DNA from: Streptomyces albospinus
GTDB lineage: Bacteria; Actinomycetota; Actinomycetes; Streptomycetales; Streptomycetaceae
Direction of reading: 5' to 3'
Length of the DNA: 64,000 nt
Assembly (NCBI RefSeq): GCF_014648695.1
Contig: NZ_BMRP01000001.1
Span: 332,680 to 396,679, forward strand
The notes below the pieces were generated by a model. It was not told the origin of the DNA and ran no database searches. It worked only from the letters and a program-made list of their open reading frames with translations. Positions 29,875-41,011 of the stretch are shown here, one piece after another. The translations under genes and the position numbers were made by a program. The stretch's first letter is position 1; every line of letters begins with the position of its first letter.

Positions 29875-29911
29875 GTAACTTCGGGCCCAACAAGGAGAGC
29901 AGGGAACCCAG

Positions 29912-31504
29912 ATGGCGGAGCTCACGATCCGGCCGGAGGAGATCCGGGACGCGCTGGAGAACTTCGTCCAGGCGTACAAGCCGGACGCGGCCTCGCGCGA
30001 AGAGGTCGGCACGGTCAGCGATGCCGGTGACGGTATCGCGCACGTCGAGGGCCTGCCCTCGGCGATGGCGAACGAACTGCTGAAGTTCGAGGACGGCACG
30101 CTCGGTCTTGCGCTGAACCTGGAAGAGCGCGAGATCGGTGCGGTCATCCTCGGTGAGTTCAGCGGCATCGAGCAGGGCCAGCCGGTGCAGCGCACCGGTG
30201 AGGTGCTCTCGGTCGCCGTGGGCGAGGGCTACCTCGGCCGCGTCGTCGACCCGCTGGGCAACCCGATCGACGGCCTCGGCGAGATCGAGACCGAGGGCCG
30301 CCGCGCCCTGGAGCTCCAGGCTCCCACGGTCATGCAGCGCAAGTCCGTCCACGAGCCGATGGCCACCGGCTACAAGGGCGTGGACGCGATGACGCCGATC
30401 GGCCGCGGCCAGCGTCAGCTGATCATCGGTGACCGCCAGACCGGCAAGACCGCCCTGGCCGTCGACACGATCATCAACCAGCGCGACAACTGGCGCTCGG
30501 GCGACCCGAAGAAGCAGGTCCGCTGCATCTACGTCGCCATCGGCCAGAAGGGTTCCACCATCGCGTCGGTCCGCCGCGCGCTGGAGGAGAACGGCGCGCT
30601 GGAGTACACCACCATCGTCGCCGCCCCGGCGTCCGACCCGGCGGGCTTCAAGTACCTGGCGCCCTACACCGGCTCGGCCATCGGTCAGCACTGGATGTAC
30701 CAGGGCAAGCACGTCCTGATCGTCTTCGACGACCTCTCGAAGCAGGCCGACGCCTACCGCGCCGTGTCCCTGCTGCTGCGCCGCCCGCCGGGCCGTGAGG
30801 CGTACCCGGGCGACGTCTTCTACCTGCACTCGCGTCTGCTGGAGCGCTGCGCCAAGCTCTCCGACGAGATGGGCGCCGGCTCGATGACCGGCCTCCCGAT
30901 CGTCGAGACCAAGGCCAACGACGTGTCGGCGTTCATCCCGACCAACGTCATCTCCATCACCGACGGCCAGTGCTTCCTGGAGTCGGACCTGTTCAACGCC
31001 AACCAGCGTCCGGCACTGAACGTCGGTATCTCCGTCTCCCGTGTCGGTGGTTCCGCCCAGCACAAGGCCATGCGCCAGGTCTCCGGCCGGCTCCGCGTGG
31101 ACCTCGCCCAGTACCGCGAGCTGGAGGCGTTCGCCGCCTTCGGTTCCGACCTGGACGCGGCCTCCAAGGCGCAGCTGGAGCGCGGCAAGCGCATGACCGA
31201 GCTGCTCAAGCAGGGTCAGTACGCCCCGTACCCGGTCGAGGACCAGGTCGTCTCCATCTGGTCCGGCACCAACGGCAAGATGGACGACGTTCCGGTCGAG
31301 GACATCCGCCGCTTCGAGCGGGAGCTCCTCGACTACCTCCGCCGGGAGAAGAAGGAGCTGCTGATCAGCATCCGCGAGGGCGCCAAGATGTCCGACGACA
31401 CCATCGGCGCGATCTCCGAGGCCGTCGACGGCTTCAAGCGGCAGTTCGAGACCTCGGACGGCAAGCTGCTCGGCGAGGACGCCCCGGCCGGCACCGGCAA
31501 GTGA
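29912..31504 (+). CDS. atpA: ATP synthase subunit alpha
   Basis: A 530-residue F1 subunit carrying the non-catalytic nucleotide site. Walker [11 protein letters not shown] has Lys179, the signature [15 protein letters not shown] stretch appears as [15 protein letters not shown], and the beta-barrel N-terminus ([14 protein letters not shown]) is intact. Its ribosome site is AAGGAGAGCAGGGA. It is followed by atpG after 20 bases. Confidence 0.98.
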   Translation: MAELTIRPEEIRDALENFVQAYKPDAASREEVGTVSDAGDGIAHVEGLPSAMANELLKFEDGTLGLALNLEEREIGAVILGEFSGIEQGQPVQRTGEVLSVAVGEGYLGRVVDPLGNPIDGLGEIETEGRRALELQAPTVMQRKSVHEPMATGYKGVDAMTPIGRGQRQLIIGDRQTGKTALAVDTIINQRDNWRSGDPKKQVRCIYVAIGQKGSTIASVRRALEENGALEYTTIVAAPASDPAGFKYLAPYTGSAIGQHWMYQGKHVLIVFDDLSKQADAYRAVSLLLRRPPGREAYPGDVFYLHSRLLERCAKLSDEMGAGSMTGLPIVETKANDVSAFIPTNVISITDGQCFLESDLFNANQRPALNVGISVSRVGGSAQHKAMRQVSGRLRVDLAQYRELEAFAAFGSDLDAASKAQLERGKRMTELLKQGQYAPYPVEDQVVSIWSGTNGKMDDVPVEDIRRFERELLDYLRREKKELLISIREGAKMSDDTIGAISEAVDGFKRQFETSDGKLLGEDAPAGTGK

Positions 31505-31524
31505 CGACGGAAGGGACCTGATCC

Positions 31525-33889
<2,365 letters not shown>

Positions 33890-33995
33890 CTCCCGCCGGT
33901 CCCGGAGGCGGCCCTGGCCGCCTCCGGCCCGGACGACCACTAGTATTTGACCCAACATCTGCCACACCAGGCAGGTGGAGACCCGAGGAGCCATC

Positions 33996-34379
33996 GTGGC
34001 TGAGCTGCACGTCGAGTTGGTCGCCGCGGACCGGCAGGTCTGGTCCGGCGAGGCCAGCCTGGTCGTCGCGCGCACCTCGTCGGGCGACATCGGCGTCATG
34101 CCCGGACACCAGCCGCTGCTCGGCGTGCTGCAGTCGGGCCCGGTGACGATTCGTACGACGGGTGAGAGCGGGGACGGCACCGTCGTCGCCGCGGTGCACG
34201 GCGGCTTCATCTCGTTCGCCGACAACAAGCTGTCTCTGCTCGCGGAGATCGCCGAGCTGTCGGACGAGATCGATGTCCAGCGCGCGGAGCGGGCCCTGGA
34301 GCGGGCGAAGTCGGATGCTGACGCAGCCGCCGAGCGCCGCGCCGATGTCCGGCTGCGTGCGGTGACGGGCGTTCACTGA
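33996..34379 (+). CDS. atpC: ATP synthase subunit epsilon
   Basis: A 127-residue subunit of the central stalk that regulates hydrolysis. The N-terminal beta sandwich (LHVELVAADRQVWSGEA, GDIGVMPGHQPLLGVL) and the C-terminal helical hairpin (VQRAERALERAKSDADAAAE) are seen. GTG 33996 has GAGGAG 6 bases before it; the open frame upstream has no ribosome site. Last gene of the operon, followed by a strong hairpin. Confidence 0.97.
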   Translation: MAELHVELVAADRQVWSGEASLVVARTSSGDIGVMPGHQPLLGVLQSGPVTIRTTGESGDGTVVAAVHGGFISFADNKLSLLAEIAELSDEIDVQRAERALERAKSDADAAAERRADVRLRAVTGVH

Positions 34380-34401
34380 GCCCCGTCACCGACGAGATCG
34401 A

Positions 34402-34448
34402 CCTCAGCCGCGGGCCGCCCGGAGTTCCGGAGCGGGCCGCGGCTGAGG
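34402..34448 (+). terminator. large hairpin after the atp operon
   Basis: CCTCAGCCGCGGGCCGC (34402-34418) pairs with GCGGGCCGCGGCTGAGG (34432-34448), 16 of 17 positions, with a loop that can itself fold (CCGGAGTTCCGG). It lies 23 bases after atpC. There is no T-run, but its size and position make it the likely operon terminator. Confidence 0.65.
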
Positions 34449-34494
34449 CAATACAGGTGCGTTTCCCGAATACACGGCGAGGAGGTCGGTCGAG

Positions 34495-34944
34495 ATGGTC
34501 CTCGCTCTGCTTGTGAGCGGCGCGGTCGTGGTGCTGGTGCTGCTGGGACTGTTCGTCTTCGGACTGAGGCGGCGGCTCATCCAGCGGTCCGGAGGCACGT
34601 TCGACTGCAGCCTCCGGTGGAACGTGTCGGAGGAGAGCGGCGATCCCAGCGGCAAGGGCTGGATCTACGGGGTCGCCCGCTACAACGGTGACCGGATCGA
34701 GTGGTTCCGGGTCTTTTCGTATGCGCCCCGGCCGCGGCGGCTGCTGGAGCGGTCCGTCATCGAGGTGCTGGAGCGGCGCACGCCGCAGGGCGAGGAGGAA
34801 CTCGCACTGCTCTCCGATTCCGTCGTGCTGGCCTGTGAGCTGAGCGGCACCCGCGTCGAACTGGCGATGAGCGAGGACGCCCTCACCGGTTTCCTGGCCT
34901 GGTTGGAGGCGGCGCCCCCCGGGCAGCGAGTCAATGTGGCTTAG
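34495..34944 (+). CDS. DUF2550 membrane protein
   Basis: A 149-residue protein with one N-terminal membrane helix (residues 2-24, VLALLVSGAVVVLVLLGLFV) and a cytoplasmic domain typical of DUF2550: an RSGGTFDCSLR strand, then GKGWIYGVARYNGDRIEWFRVFS. This family usually follows atpC in actinobacteria. The function is unknown; membership and position are solid. It is the last gene of the conserved block before the biosynthetic cluster. Confidence 0.9.
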   Translation: MVLALLVSGAVVVLVLLGLFVFGLRRRLIQRSGGTFDCSLRWNVSEESGDPSGKGWIYGVARYNGDRIEWFRVFSYAPRPRRLLERSVIEVLERRTPQGEEELALLSDSVVLACELSGTRVELAMSEDALTGFLAWLEAAPPGQRVNVA

Positions 34945-34970
34945 AACAGGCGCCGCGTTGCATGGGGGTG

Positions 34971-34989
34971 CCCCGGACGAAGTCCGGGG
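34971..34989. terminator. hairpin between DUF2550 and the FkbH-like gene
   Basis: CCCCGGAC and GTCCGGGG form a perfect 8-bp stem with a GAA loop. It lies between two convergent genes and could stop transcription from both sides. It also marks the border between core chromosome and biosynthetic cluster. Confidence 0.5.
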
Positions 34990-35100
34990 GAGGGGCGACG
35001 TGGCCTGACTGCGGGGCTGCGCCTGAGCGGTGCGGTGGTCGTCGGCCGTTCGCGCCGCCGCCGGACGGGCGGCGACGCGAACGCGGTCCGGCTCCTCCGG

Positions 35101-36240
35101 TCAGTGCCCGCCGGGCACCCAGGGGGTCAGGTCGCGCGAGGCGCTGAACAGCCGGGGTGCGACGACCTTGAGATGGGATGGCGGATCCTGCCGGGTGGGT
35201 TCCAGGCAGAGGGTCTGGGTGCCCTCCGCATCGGGCAGTGGCTCGGCGGCCTCGTGCTCGGCCTCCTGGAACCCCGCGAAGCGGTAGGCGACTTCCATCA
35301 TCCGGTTGCGCTCGGTTCGCCGGAAGTCGGCCGTCAGGGACTGGCCGGCCCGCGCGGCCTCGTCGGCGAGCCAGCGCAGCAGCGCCGCTCCCACACCGAA
35401 GGACACCACCCGGCACGAGGTGGCGAGCAGTTTGATGTGCCAGGCACCGGGACGCCGGTCGAGCAGGATCACGCCGATCGCGCCGTGCGGGCCGAACCGG
35501 TCGGTGAGCGAGGCGACCAGCACCTCGTGCTGCTCGTCCGCCACGAGGGAGCGCAGGGTCTGCTCCGAGTAGTGCACCCCGGTGGCATTCATCTGGCTGG
35601 TACGCAGGGTCAGTTCGTCGACCCGGGAGATGTCCTCGGCACCGGCTCGGCCGATGGTGAGCTCCAGGGCGAGGGAGCGCAGGAACTCCTCGTCGGTGCC
35701 CGCGTGTTCGGCGCGTTCGGTCTCCCGGCGGAGACCCGCCTGGTACATCTGCCGGCGGCGGCGGGCGTCGCCGGTCACCACGGCCGGGGTGAACTCCGGC
35801 CGGTCCGGTAGCGACAGGGCGTCCTCCGCCGGGTAGCACCGCACCTCGGGGTGGTGGAACTCCACCTCCGCGCGTTCGGCGGGCTGGTCGTCGATGAAGG
35901 CGATGGTGGACAGCGCGAAGTTGAGCTCGTCGGCGACGGCACGGACGGCGGCGGACTTCGCGCCCCAGCCGATGTGCGGCAGGAGGAAGTACTCGGCCAG
36001 CCCGAGCTTCTCCAGGCGCTCCCATGCCTGGTCGTGGTCGTTGCGGCTGGCGATCGACTGAAGGATGCCCCGCGCGTCGAGTGCGGTGATCACGTCGCGC
36101 AGGGCGTCGGGGACCTCGACGTCGTCGTTCTCCAGCAGCGTGCCGCGCCACAGGGTGTTGTCCAGGTCCCAGACCAGGCACTTGACGGTGACAGGCGGTT
36201 CCGTCACTTGCTCGTTCTCCTTTGCCGGGGCGGGTTTCAT
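35101..36240 (-). CDS. FkbH-like glyceryl transferase/phosphatase
   Basis: A 379-residue bifunctional enzyme that takes 1,3-bisphosphoglycerate, removes phosphate and loads glyceryl onto an ACP, the first step of methoxymalonyl-ACP synthesis. The N-terminal HAD domain has nucleophile D25 and D27 in WDLDNTLW and a later IDDQPAE. The C-terminal GNAT-like domain holds the catalytic Cys in LLATSCRVVSFGVG. ATG 36240 overlaps the KASIII stop by four bases (ATGA); a GTG at 36249 would add 3 residues. It is the last gene of the six-gene minus-strand operon. In tetronate pathways the same family supplies glyceryl-ACP, but the dehydrogenases and OMT here favour methoxymalonate. Confidence 0.92.
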   Translation of the reverse strand: MKPAPAKENEQVTEPPVTVKCLVWDLDNTLWRGTLLENDDVEVPDALRDVITALDARGILQSIASRNDHDQAWERLEKLGLAEYFLLPHIGWGAKSAAVRAVADELNFALSTIAFIDDQPAERAEVEFHHPEVRCYPAEDALSLPDRPEFTPAVVTGDARRRRQMYQAGLRRETERAEHAGTDEEFLRSLALELTIGRAGAEDISRVDELTLRTSQMNATGVHYSEQTLRSLVADEQHEVLVASLTDRFGPHGAIGVILLDRRPGAWHIKLLATSCRVVSFGVGAALLRWLADEAARAGQSLTADFRRTERNRMMEVAYRFAGFQEAEHEAAEPLPDAEGTQTLCLEPTRQDPPSHLKVVAPRLFSASRDLTPWVPGGH

Positions 36241-37202
36241 ACTTCCCACAGCGTCACGGTCCAGGCCGCGACGGGGCTGTTGCTGAGCACCAGGACGTGC
36301 TGGCCGGGGTCCACCTCACCGCGGGCCAGCAGGCGGTCCAGGTTGAGGACGACGTCCATCGGGCCGAGGTGGCCGAACTCGGCCAGGTGCGTCGCGCACA
36401 CCGGGTGGATCGGCAGGCCCAGGGAGATCCGGTAGAAGTCGTAGGCGCTGGCGGTGACGTTCTGCATCAGTGCGGCGGCCACGTCGTCCTGGCCCAGGCC
36501 CGCGTCGGCGAGGACCCGGTCGACCAGGTTGCCGAGCCGGTTGCGGCTCTGCATGGCGAGTTCGAAGGAGTAGCGGTCGTTGTCGGTGCACTCCTCGCGC
36601 CACTGCGACCAGGGCCGGTGCTTGTAGTCCACCTCGAACAGGTCGTGGAAGGAGCTGTCGACCTCCATCCGGTGTGCCTTCAGCACCGGTCGGCCGCCCC
36701 GGACCAGGGTCATCGCGAAGGCGCCGTCCCCGATCACGGTGACCGGTCGGCGGACCCGGTCGGCGGCGGTCGGGCGGCTGCCGTAGGTGATGAGGACACT
36801 CTTGCGGGTGGGGTCGCCCAGGAGCAGGTCCCGGCCCAGGCCCCAGGCCGCCGAGGAGCCGGCGCAGCCCAGTCCGTCGACCGTGAACGGGAACGTGCCG
36901 TCCAGCCCGGCGAGATGGGCGATCTTCCCGGCGTCCGAACCGATCAGTACGTCCGGTGCCCGTGATCCGATGTGCAGGAGGAGGTCGGGCACCTCCTCCT
37001 GCGTGGCCATGAGCTCCCGGCAGGCCCGGGCGGCGAGTTCGGTCGGTTCGGTGTCCGGGAAGATCCCGACCGTTTCGACCCCCGCCTGCTCGGCGAACTT
37101 CAGCTCCTCGTCGCTCAGCCGGGCCAGTTCGGGCAGGTCCGCGACCGGAACCCGTTCGTCCGGCAGCAGACAGTGCACCGACCCGATTCCGATGGCGTTC
37201 AT
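36237..37202 (-). CDS. ketoacyl synthase III (FabH)-like protein
   Basis: A 321-residue thiolase-fold protein. The nucleophile Cys lies in VDGLGCAGSSAAWGLG. The FabH HQAN motif appears as MQNV (in ALMQNVTASAYDFY), and GNTSAAS appears as GHLGPMD (FGHLGPMDVVLNL). The usual Cys-His-Asn triad is therefore altered, with a His where Asn should be, as in some KASIII-like acyltransferases. It might move an acyl group between carriers or to an oxygen or amine rather than form C-C bonds. Most methoxymalonyl operons I know lack such a gene. It overlaps its neighbours by 4 bases on both sides, so it is made together with the extender-unit enzymes. Confidence 0.82.
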   Translation of the reverse strand: MNAIGIGSVHCLLPDERVPVADLPELARLSDEELKFAEQAGVETVGIFPDTEPTELAARACRELMATQEEVPDLLLHIGSRAPDVLIGSDAGKIAHLAGLDGTFPFTVDGLGCAGSSAAWGLGRDLLLGDPTRKSVLITYGSRPTAADRVRRPVTVIGDGAFAMTLVRGGRPVLKAHRMEVDSSFHDLFEVDYKHRPWSQWREECTDNDRYSFELAMQSRNRLGNLVDRVLADAGLGQDDVAAALMQNVTASAYDFYRISLGLPIHPVCATHLAEFGHLGPMDVVLNLDRLLARGEVDPGQHVLVLSNSPVAAWTVTLWEV

Positions 37203-38299
37203 ACGGCCCCTTCCAGCGCTCGCTCCGCGAGGATGAGCTGGCAGATCTCCTCGCTGCCCTCGATGATCTGCATCAACTTGGCGTCCCGGTACGCCCGTGC
37301 CACCGGCTCGCCGTCCACCGAACCCGCCGAGGCCAGTACCTGTACCGCGGTGGCGGCGGACCGGGCCGCGTGGCCCGCGGCGACGTGCTTGGCGAGCACC
37401 GCGGCGGTGCTCAGCTCGGGGGACCGGTCGTCCCAACAGCCGGCGGCGTGCTCGCACACCCGGGTCGCGGTCTGCTCGGCGACCAGCAGCTCGGCCAGGT
37501 GCCGGGCGATCAACTGGTGCTCGGCCAGCGGCTTGCCGAACTGCTCCCGGTCGCGGGCATGGGCCGCGGCGGCGCGCAGACAGCTGCGGATGATGCCGAC
37601 GCACCCCCAGGCGACCGACATCCGTCCGTACGTGAGCGCGAGGGTGGTGAGCAGCGGGAGCGACTGGCCGGTGCCCGAGAGCACCTGAGCGGCCGGCAGG
37701 CGTACGTCCTCAAGGAGCACGTCGGCGTGGCCGGCTGCGCGGCACCCCAACGGCTGGGGGACCGGGCGCACGGTGACGCCGGGCGTCGTGGTCGGTACCA
37801 GTACCGCGGCGGCGCCGTCCTGGTAGCGGCCGAACACCACCAGCAGATCGGCGTATCCGGCCGCGGTGGACCAGACCTTGTGCCCGTTCAGGACCACCGT
37901 GTCGCCGTCGTCCTTGACCGTGGTGGCGATGGCCGAGAGGTCGCTGCCGGCCTGCGGTTCGCTGAACGCCACGGCGGCGAGGTCGCCCCGGGTGAGGCGG
38001 GGCAGCGCCTCGGCGCGCTGCCGGCGGGTGCCGAACCGCTGGATGGTCCACGCCGCCATGCCCTGGGAGGTCATCACGCTCCGCAGCGAACTGCACAGCG
38101 TCCCTGCGTGGGCGGTGAGTTCGCCGTTCCGTCGGCTCGACAGGCCGGGGCCGCCGTACTCGGCGGGGACCTCGGCGCACAGCGCGCCCGCCGCGCCGAG
38201 CCTGCGGAGCACCTCCACCGGTATGGTGCCGGCCAGGTCCCAGGCGGCGGCCCGGTCGCCGACCTCCGCGCTGATCAGGCCCGGCAGGTCGTCACTCAC
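37199..38299 (-). CDS. acyl-CoA dehydrogenase-like enzyme (FkbI type)
   Basis: A 366-residue FAD enzyme. Flavin and substrate motifs AFSEPQAGSDLSAIA, YGRMSVAWGC and DREQFGKPLAEHQL are intact, and the C-terminal IIEGSEEICQ carries the catalytic Glu region. In methoxymalonyl-ACP pathways the FkbI-type enzyme oxidises the glyceryl-ACP unit together with the 3-hydroxyacyl dehydrogenase. Its start overlaps the ACP gene stop and its stop overlaps the KASIII start, so translation is coupled. A general fatty-acid role is unlikely given this context. Confidence 0.9.
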   Translation of the reverse strand: MSDDLPGLISAEVGDRAAAWDLAGTIPVEVLRRLGAAGALCAEVPAEYGGPGLSSRRNGELTAHAGTLCSSLRSVMTSQGMAAWTIQRFGTRRQRAEALPRLTRGDLAAVAFSEPQAGSDLSAIATTVKDDGDTVVLNGHKVWSTAAGYADLLVVFGRYQDGAAAVLVPTTTPGVTVRPVPQPLGCRAAGHADVLLEDVRLPAAQVLSGTGQSLPLLTTLALTYGRMSVAWGCVGIIRSCLRAAAAHARDREQFGKPLAEHQLIARHLAELLVAEQTATRVCEHAAGCWDDRSPELSTAAVLAKHVAAGHAARSAATAVQVLASAGSVDGEPVARAYRDAKLMQIIEGSEEICQLILAERALEGAV

Positions 38300-38573
38300 C
38301 GGCGTCGGACCCGGTGAGTCGGAGCACGAGAGCGGTCATGTCGTTCACCGTGCGGAAGTTGTCGATCCTGAGGTCCGGTCCTTCGATGGCGAGGCCGAAG
38401 GACCGCTCGATGTGCACCACCAGTTCCATCGCGAACATCGATGAGACGCCGCCGTCGGCGAACAGGTCGGTGTCCGACTCCCAGCTGGTCTTGGTGCTCT
38501 TCTCCAGGAACTGCTTCAGCTCGGTCTCGACGTCTTCCGCCACGAACCGGCGCTCTGTGGTCGACTCGCTCAT
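38292..38573 (-). CDS. acyl carrier protein for the extender unit (FkbJ type)
   Basis: A 93-residue free-standing ACP. The phosphopantetheine Ser lies in [16 protein letters not shown]; the usual Asp before it is replaced by Ser, but the Ser itself is present. It should carry glyceryl, then hydroxymalonyl and finally methoxymalonyl. ATG 38573 overlaps the OMT stop by four bases and its own stop overlaps the dehydrogenase start. Longer frames upstream are out of character. Confidence 0.9.
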   Translation of the reverse strand: MSESTTERRFVAEDVETELKQFLEKSTKTSWESDTDLFADGGVSSMFAMELVVHIERSFGLAIEGPDLRIDNFRTVNDMTALVLRLTGSDAGE

Positions 38574-39250
38574 CTCGGCTTCCTCTCGGGCTTCTTGTGG
38601 ATGAGGGTGAGGCCGTCCGCCACGGCGAGCATGGAGATGTCCACGCGTGCGTCGTCGCGCAGCCGGGTGTTGAGTTCGCGGATGGCCAGGGTGTCCGGGT
38701 CCTGTACGGCGGGATCGACGACCCTGCCGAAGAACAGGGTGTTGTCGAGCACCAGCAGCCCGCCCGGCCGCACCAGCGCCAGGGACTGCTCGTAGTACCG
38801 GGAGTAGTTGGCCTTGTCGGCGTCGATGAAGGCCAGGTCGAAGCTGTCGGGGCCGTTGTCCGCGAGGAGGCGGTCGAGGGTCTCGGCGGCGTCGCCGAGC
38901 CGCAGGTCGATCCGGTCGGCGACCTCGGCCCGCTGCCAGTAGCGTGCGGCGATCCGGGTCCAGCGCTCGCTGTTGTCGCAGGTGACCACCGTGCCGTGGG
39001 GAGGCAGGGCACGCGCCATGCACAGGCTGCTGTAGCCGGTGAAGGTGCCCACCTCCAGCACCTTCGCGGCCCCGGTCAGCCGGACCAGCAGGGCGAGGAA
39101 CTGCGCCTCCTCCGGCAGCACCAGCATCGCCTGGAGCATCGGCATGCCTGCCGTCTCGGCGCGCAGGTCGCGCAGGACGTCGTCGTCGCGCAACGACATC
39201 TGCCGGACGTAGTCCCGGAGCCGGTCGTCGAGGATGAGCTGATCGGCCAT
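38570..39250 (-). CDS. SAM-dependent O-methyltransferase (FkbG type)
   Basis: A 226-residue class I methyltransferase of the caffeoyl-CoA OMT family. It has [19 protein letters not shown] (SAM motif I), the acidic metal-binding patch [14 protein letters not shown], and [13 protein letters not shown] with a conserved DN. In this operon it should methylate the 2-hydroxyl of hydroxymalonyl-ACP. ATG 39250 shares one base with the upstream stop (TGATG); the open frame extends further but lacks a ribosome site. Confidence 0.92.
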   Translation of the reverse strand: MADQLILDDRLRDYVRQMSLRDDDVLRDLRAETAGMPMLQAMLVLPEEAQFLALLVRLTGAAKVLEVGTFTGYSSLCMARALPPHGTVVTCDNSERWTRIAARYWQRAEVADRIDLRLGDAAETLDRLLADNGPDSFDLAFIDADKANYSRYYEQSLALVRPGGLLVLDNTLFFGRVVDPAVQDPDTLAIRELNTRLRDDARVDISMLAVADGLTLIHKKPERKPR

Positions 39251-40113
39251 CAGGCCACCGCGCCCGGGTAGGTGTAGAAGCCGCGCCCGTTCTTGCGGCC
39301 GTGCTCGCCGTCGCGCACCTTCTGGAGCAGCAGGTCGCAGGGGCGGCACCCCTCGTCGCCGGTGCGCCGGTGCAGGACCCACAGGGAGTCCACGAGGTTG
39401 TCCAGGCCGATCAGGTCGGCGGTGCGCAGCGGCCCGGTGCGGTGTCCGAGGCAGTCCTGCATCAGGGTGTCCACGTCCTCGGCCGTTGCCCGGCCCTCCT
39501 GCACGACCCGTGCCGCGTCGTTGATCATCCGATGCAGCACCCGGCTGGTGACGAAGCCGGGGCCGTCGCCGACGAAGACCGGGCGCCGGTCGAGCGCCGC
39601 GAGCACCCGGCCGACCGCCTCGACGGTCTGTTCGCCGGTGCGTGCGCCGCGGATGACCTCGACCGTCCGGATCAGGTACGAGGGGTTCATGAAGTGGACG
39701 CCGACCAGCCGTTCGGGGTGCGGCAGTCGGGAGGCGAGTTCGTCGACCGGTATGGAGGAGGTGTTGGTCACCAGCGCGGTGCCGGCACCGGTCGCCGCAG
39801 CGGCGTCGGCCAGTGCCTTGGACTTCAGCTCGGCGTCCTCGGTGACCGCTTCGATCACCGCATCGACGTCGTGAGCCTCGACGAGCGAGTCGCTGATCGT
39901 CAGATGCCCCTGCGGAACGTCCGGACGGGCTCCCATGAGCTGTGCCGTCCGCAACTCGTGATCGATCCTGGCGCGGGCCCCCGCCCGCTTCTGCGGGTCG
40001 GTCTCGACGAGGAGCACCGGAACGCCCTGGCCGAGGGCGAGTGTCGTGATGCTGACGCCCATGACACCGGCTCCCAGAACGGCCAGTCGCGCGGCCGGGT
40101 CTTCCATTGTCAC
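39250..40113 (-). CDS. 3-hydroxyacyl-CoA dehydrogenase-like enzyme (FkbK type)
   Basis: A 287-residue NAD-dependent dehydrogenase. The Rossmann motif is [13 protein letters not shown]. The catalytic His and Asn regions appear in [18 protein letters not shown] and [18 protein letters not shown]. In FkbK-type proteins the substrate is glyceryl-ACP. GTG 40113 is chosen because GGAGG precedes it by 6 bases; ATG 40107 is possible. It is the first gene of the minus-strand operon, so its promoter lies in the gap shared with the giant PKS gene. Confidence 0.92.
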   Translation of the reverse strand: MTMEDPAARLAVLGAGVMGVSITTLALGQGVPVLLVETDPQKRAGARARIDHELRTAQLMGARPDVPQGHLTISDSLVEAHDVDAVIEAVTEDAELKSKALADAAAATGAGTALVTNTSSIPVDELASRLPHPERLVGVHFMNPSYLIRTVEVIRGARTGEQTVEAVGRVLAALDRRPVFVGDGPGFVTSRVLHRMINDAARVVQEGRATAEDVDTLMQDCLGHRTGPLRTADLIGLDNLVDSLWVLHRRTGDEGCRPCDLLLQKVRDGEHGRKNGRGFYTYPGAVA

Positions 40114-41011
40114 CGCATACCTCCGTTACCTAGCGGTTGACAGCATGACTAATTGCATTGCTCAGGCATTAGGTTGAGGTTTTTGCTTTGCTCGGCACGT
40201 GACGATCCGGGAGCGGACCGAATTCTGCAAGGGGTCGACGGGGGCGTCGCCCGTAGCGGAGCGGTTGTGGTCTGGTGGGCGGGGCGGAAGGGGTGCCCCT
40301 GGACCGCCCCGGCGGTCGAGTCCGGAGCGTGGCGGTGCCGGTTCAGAGATCCGGAATGTTTCGTTCCATGAATCGCCGCACCGGTGGAATGCATGGGGGT
40401 CTGCGATGCGAACCCATATCCCTCCAGTGACATCCGCCAGCGTCTGGACCGTAGCATGATTGTTCTGGTGCGGCGGCGGAATCCATTGTTCCGGAAAGCT
40501 TCGACCGGTTCCCCGGCGGACTTCCTGGTCAGGTCAAAGGAGGTTGCCGTCGCAGTGGCCGTGACCTGCGACACCTTGGTGGCAATGCCCCAGGTGGGGC
40601 CTGGGGTTGTCCGAGCTGTCCCTTGATCGAATCGCTTGCCACGTCTTGAGAATCGATGTTACGTTCCCGTCCAGAGGAGCAAACGGGCGGTTTCTGCCTG
40701 AGTTGCCGACATCGGCGTGCCAACGGGGGTTTGACGATGCTGAGTTGCCGTAGTCCGCTCGTCCCTGCCCTGTTGGTGAAGAAGCCCGAAGGCAGTTCTC
40801 CGCATACCAATGACAGCGCCGTGTAGCCGGCCTGACACATCGCGTTCCACGATCGAAGTCACATAGCGTTCCGCGATCGAAGTACTGAAGTTTTCATTGG
40901 TGTTCATTTGTCGAACGTCTACTGAGCGCTGCCGTGCTTGACGGTGCGGCGCGGTGCGGTGGCCGGTCGCGATATCCGTTCAGCTATGTCACCCGGGCGA
41001 GACGAAGGTCA
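40114..41011. promoter_or_regulatory. 898-bp divergent control region
   Basis: This gap between the extender-unit operon and the megasynthase gene has clearly lower GC than the genes around it, especially at 40130-40190, 40420-40520 and 40880-40915. It must hold both promoters. Several short open frames on either strand lack ribosome sites and recognisable motifs. An imperfect direct repeat near 40842-40883 is the clearest structured site. Confidence 0.6.
40842..40883. promoter_or_regulatory. 18-bp direct repeat, candidate operator
   Basis: GCGTTCCACGATCGAAGT at 40842-40859 is repeated as GCGTTCCGCGATCGAAGT at 40866-40883 (17 of 18 identical, 24-bp period). Each copy contains the palindrome CGATCG. 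An AT-rich stretch (TTTTCATTGGTGTTCATTTG) follows, then the PKS start 128 bases on. This looks like a double site for a pathway regulator; the regulator is not in the window. Confidence 0.5.

Noticed and set aside
40149..40574. A 141-codon minus-strand frame in the divergent promoter region
   Set aside because: Low-complexity, no ribosome site, no family resemblance, and it lies in AT-richer regulatory DNA.
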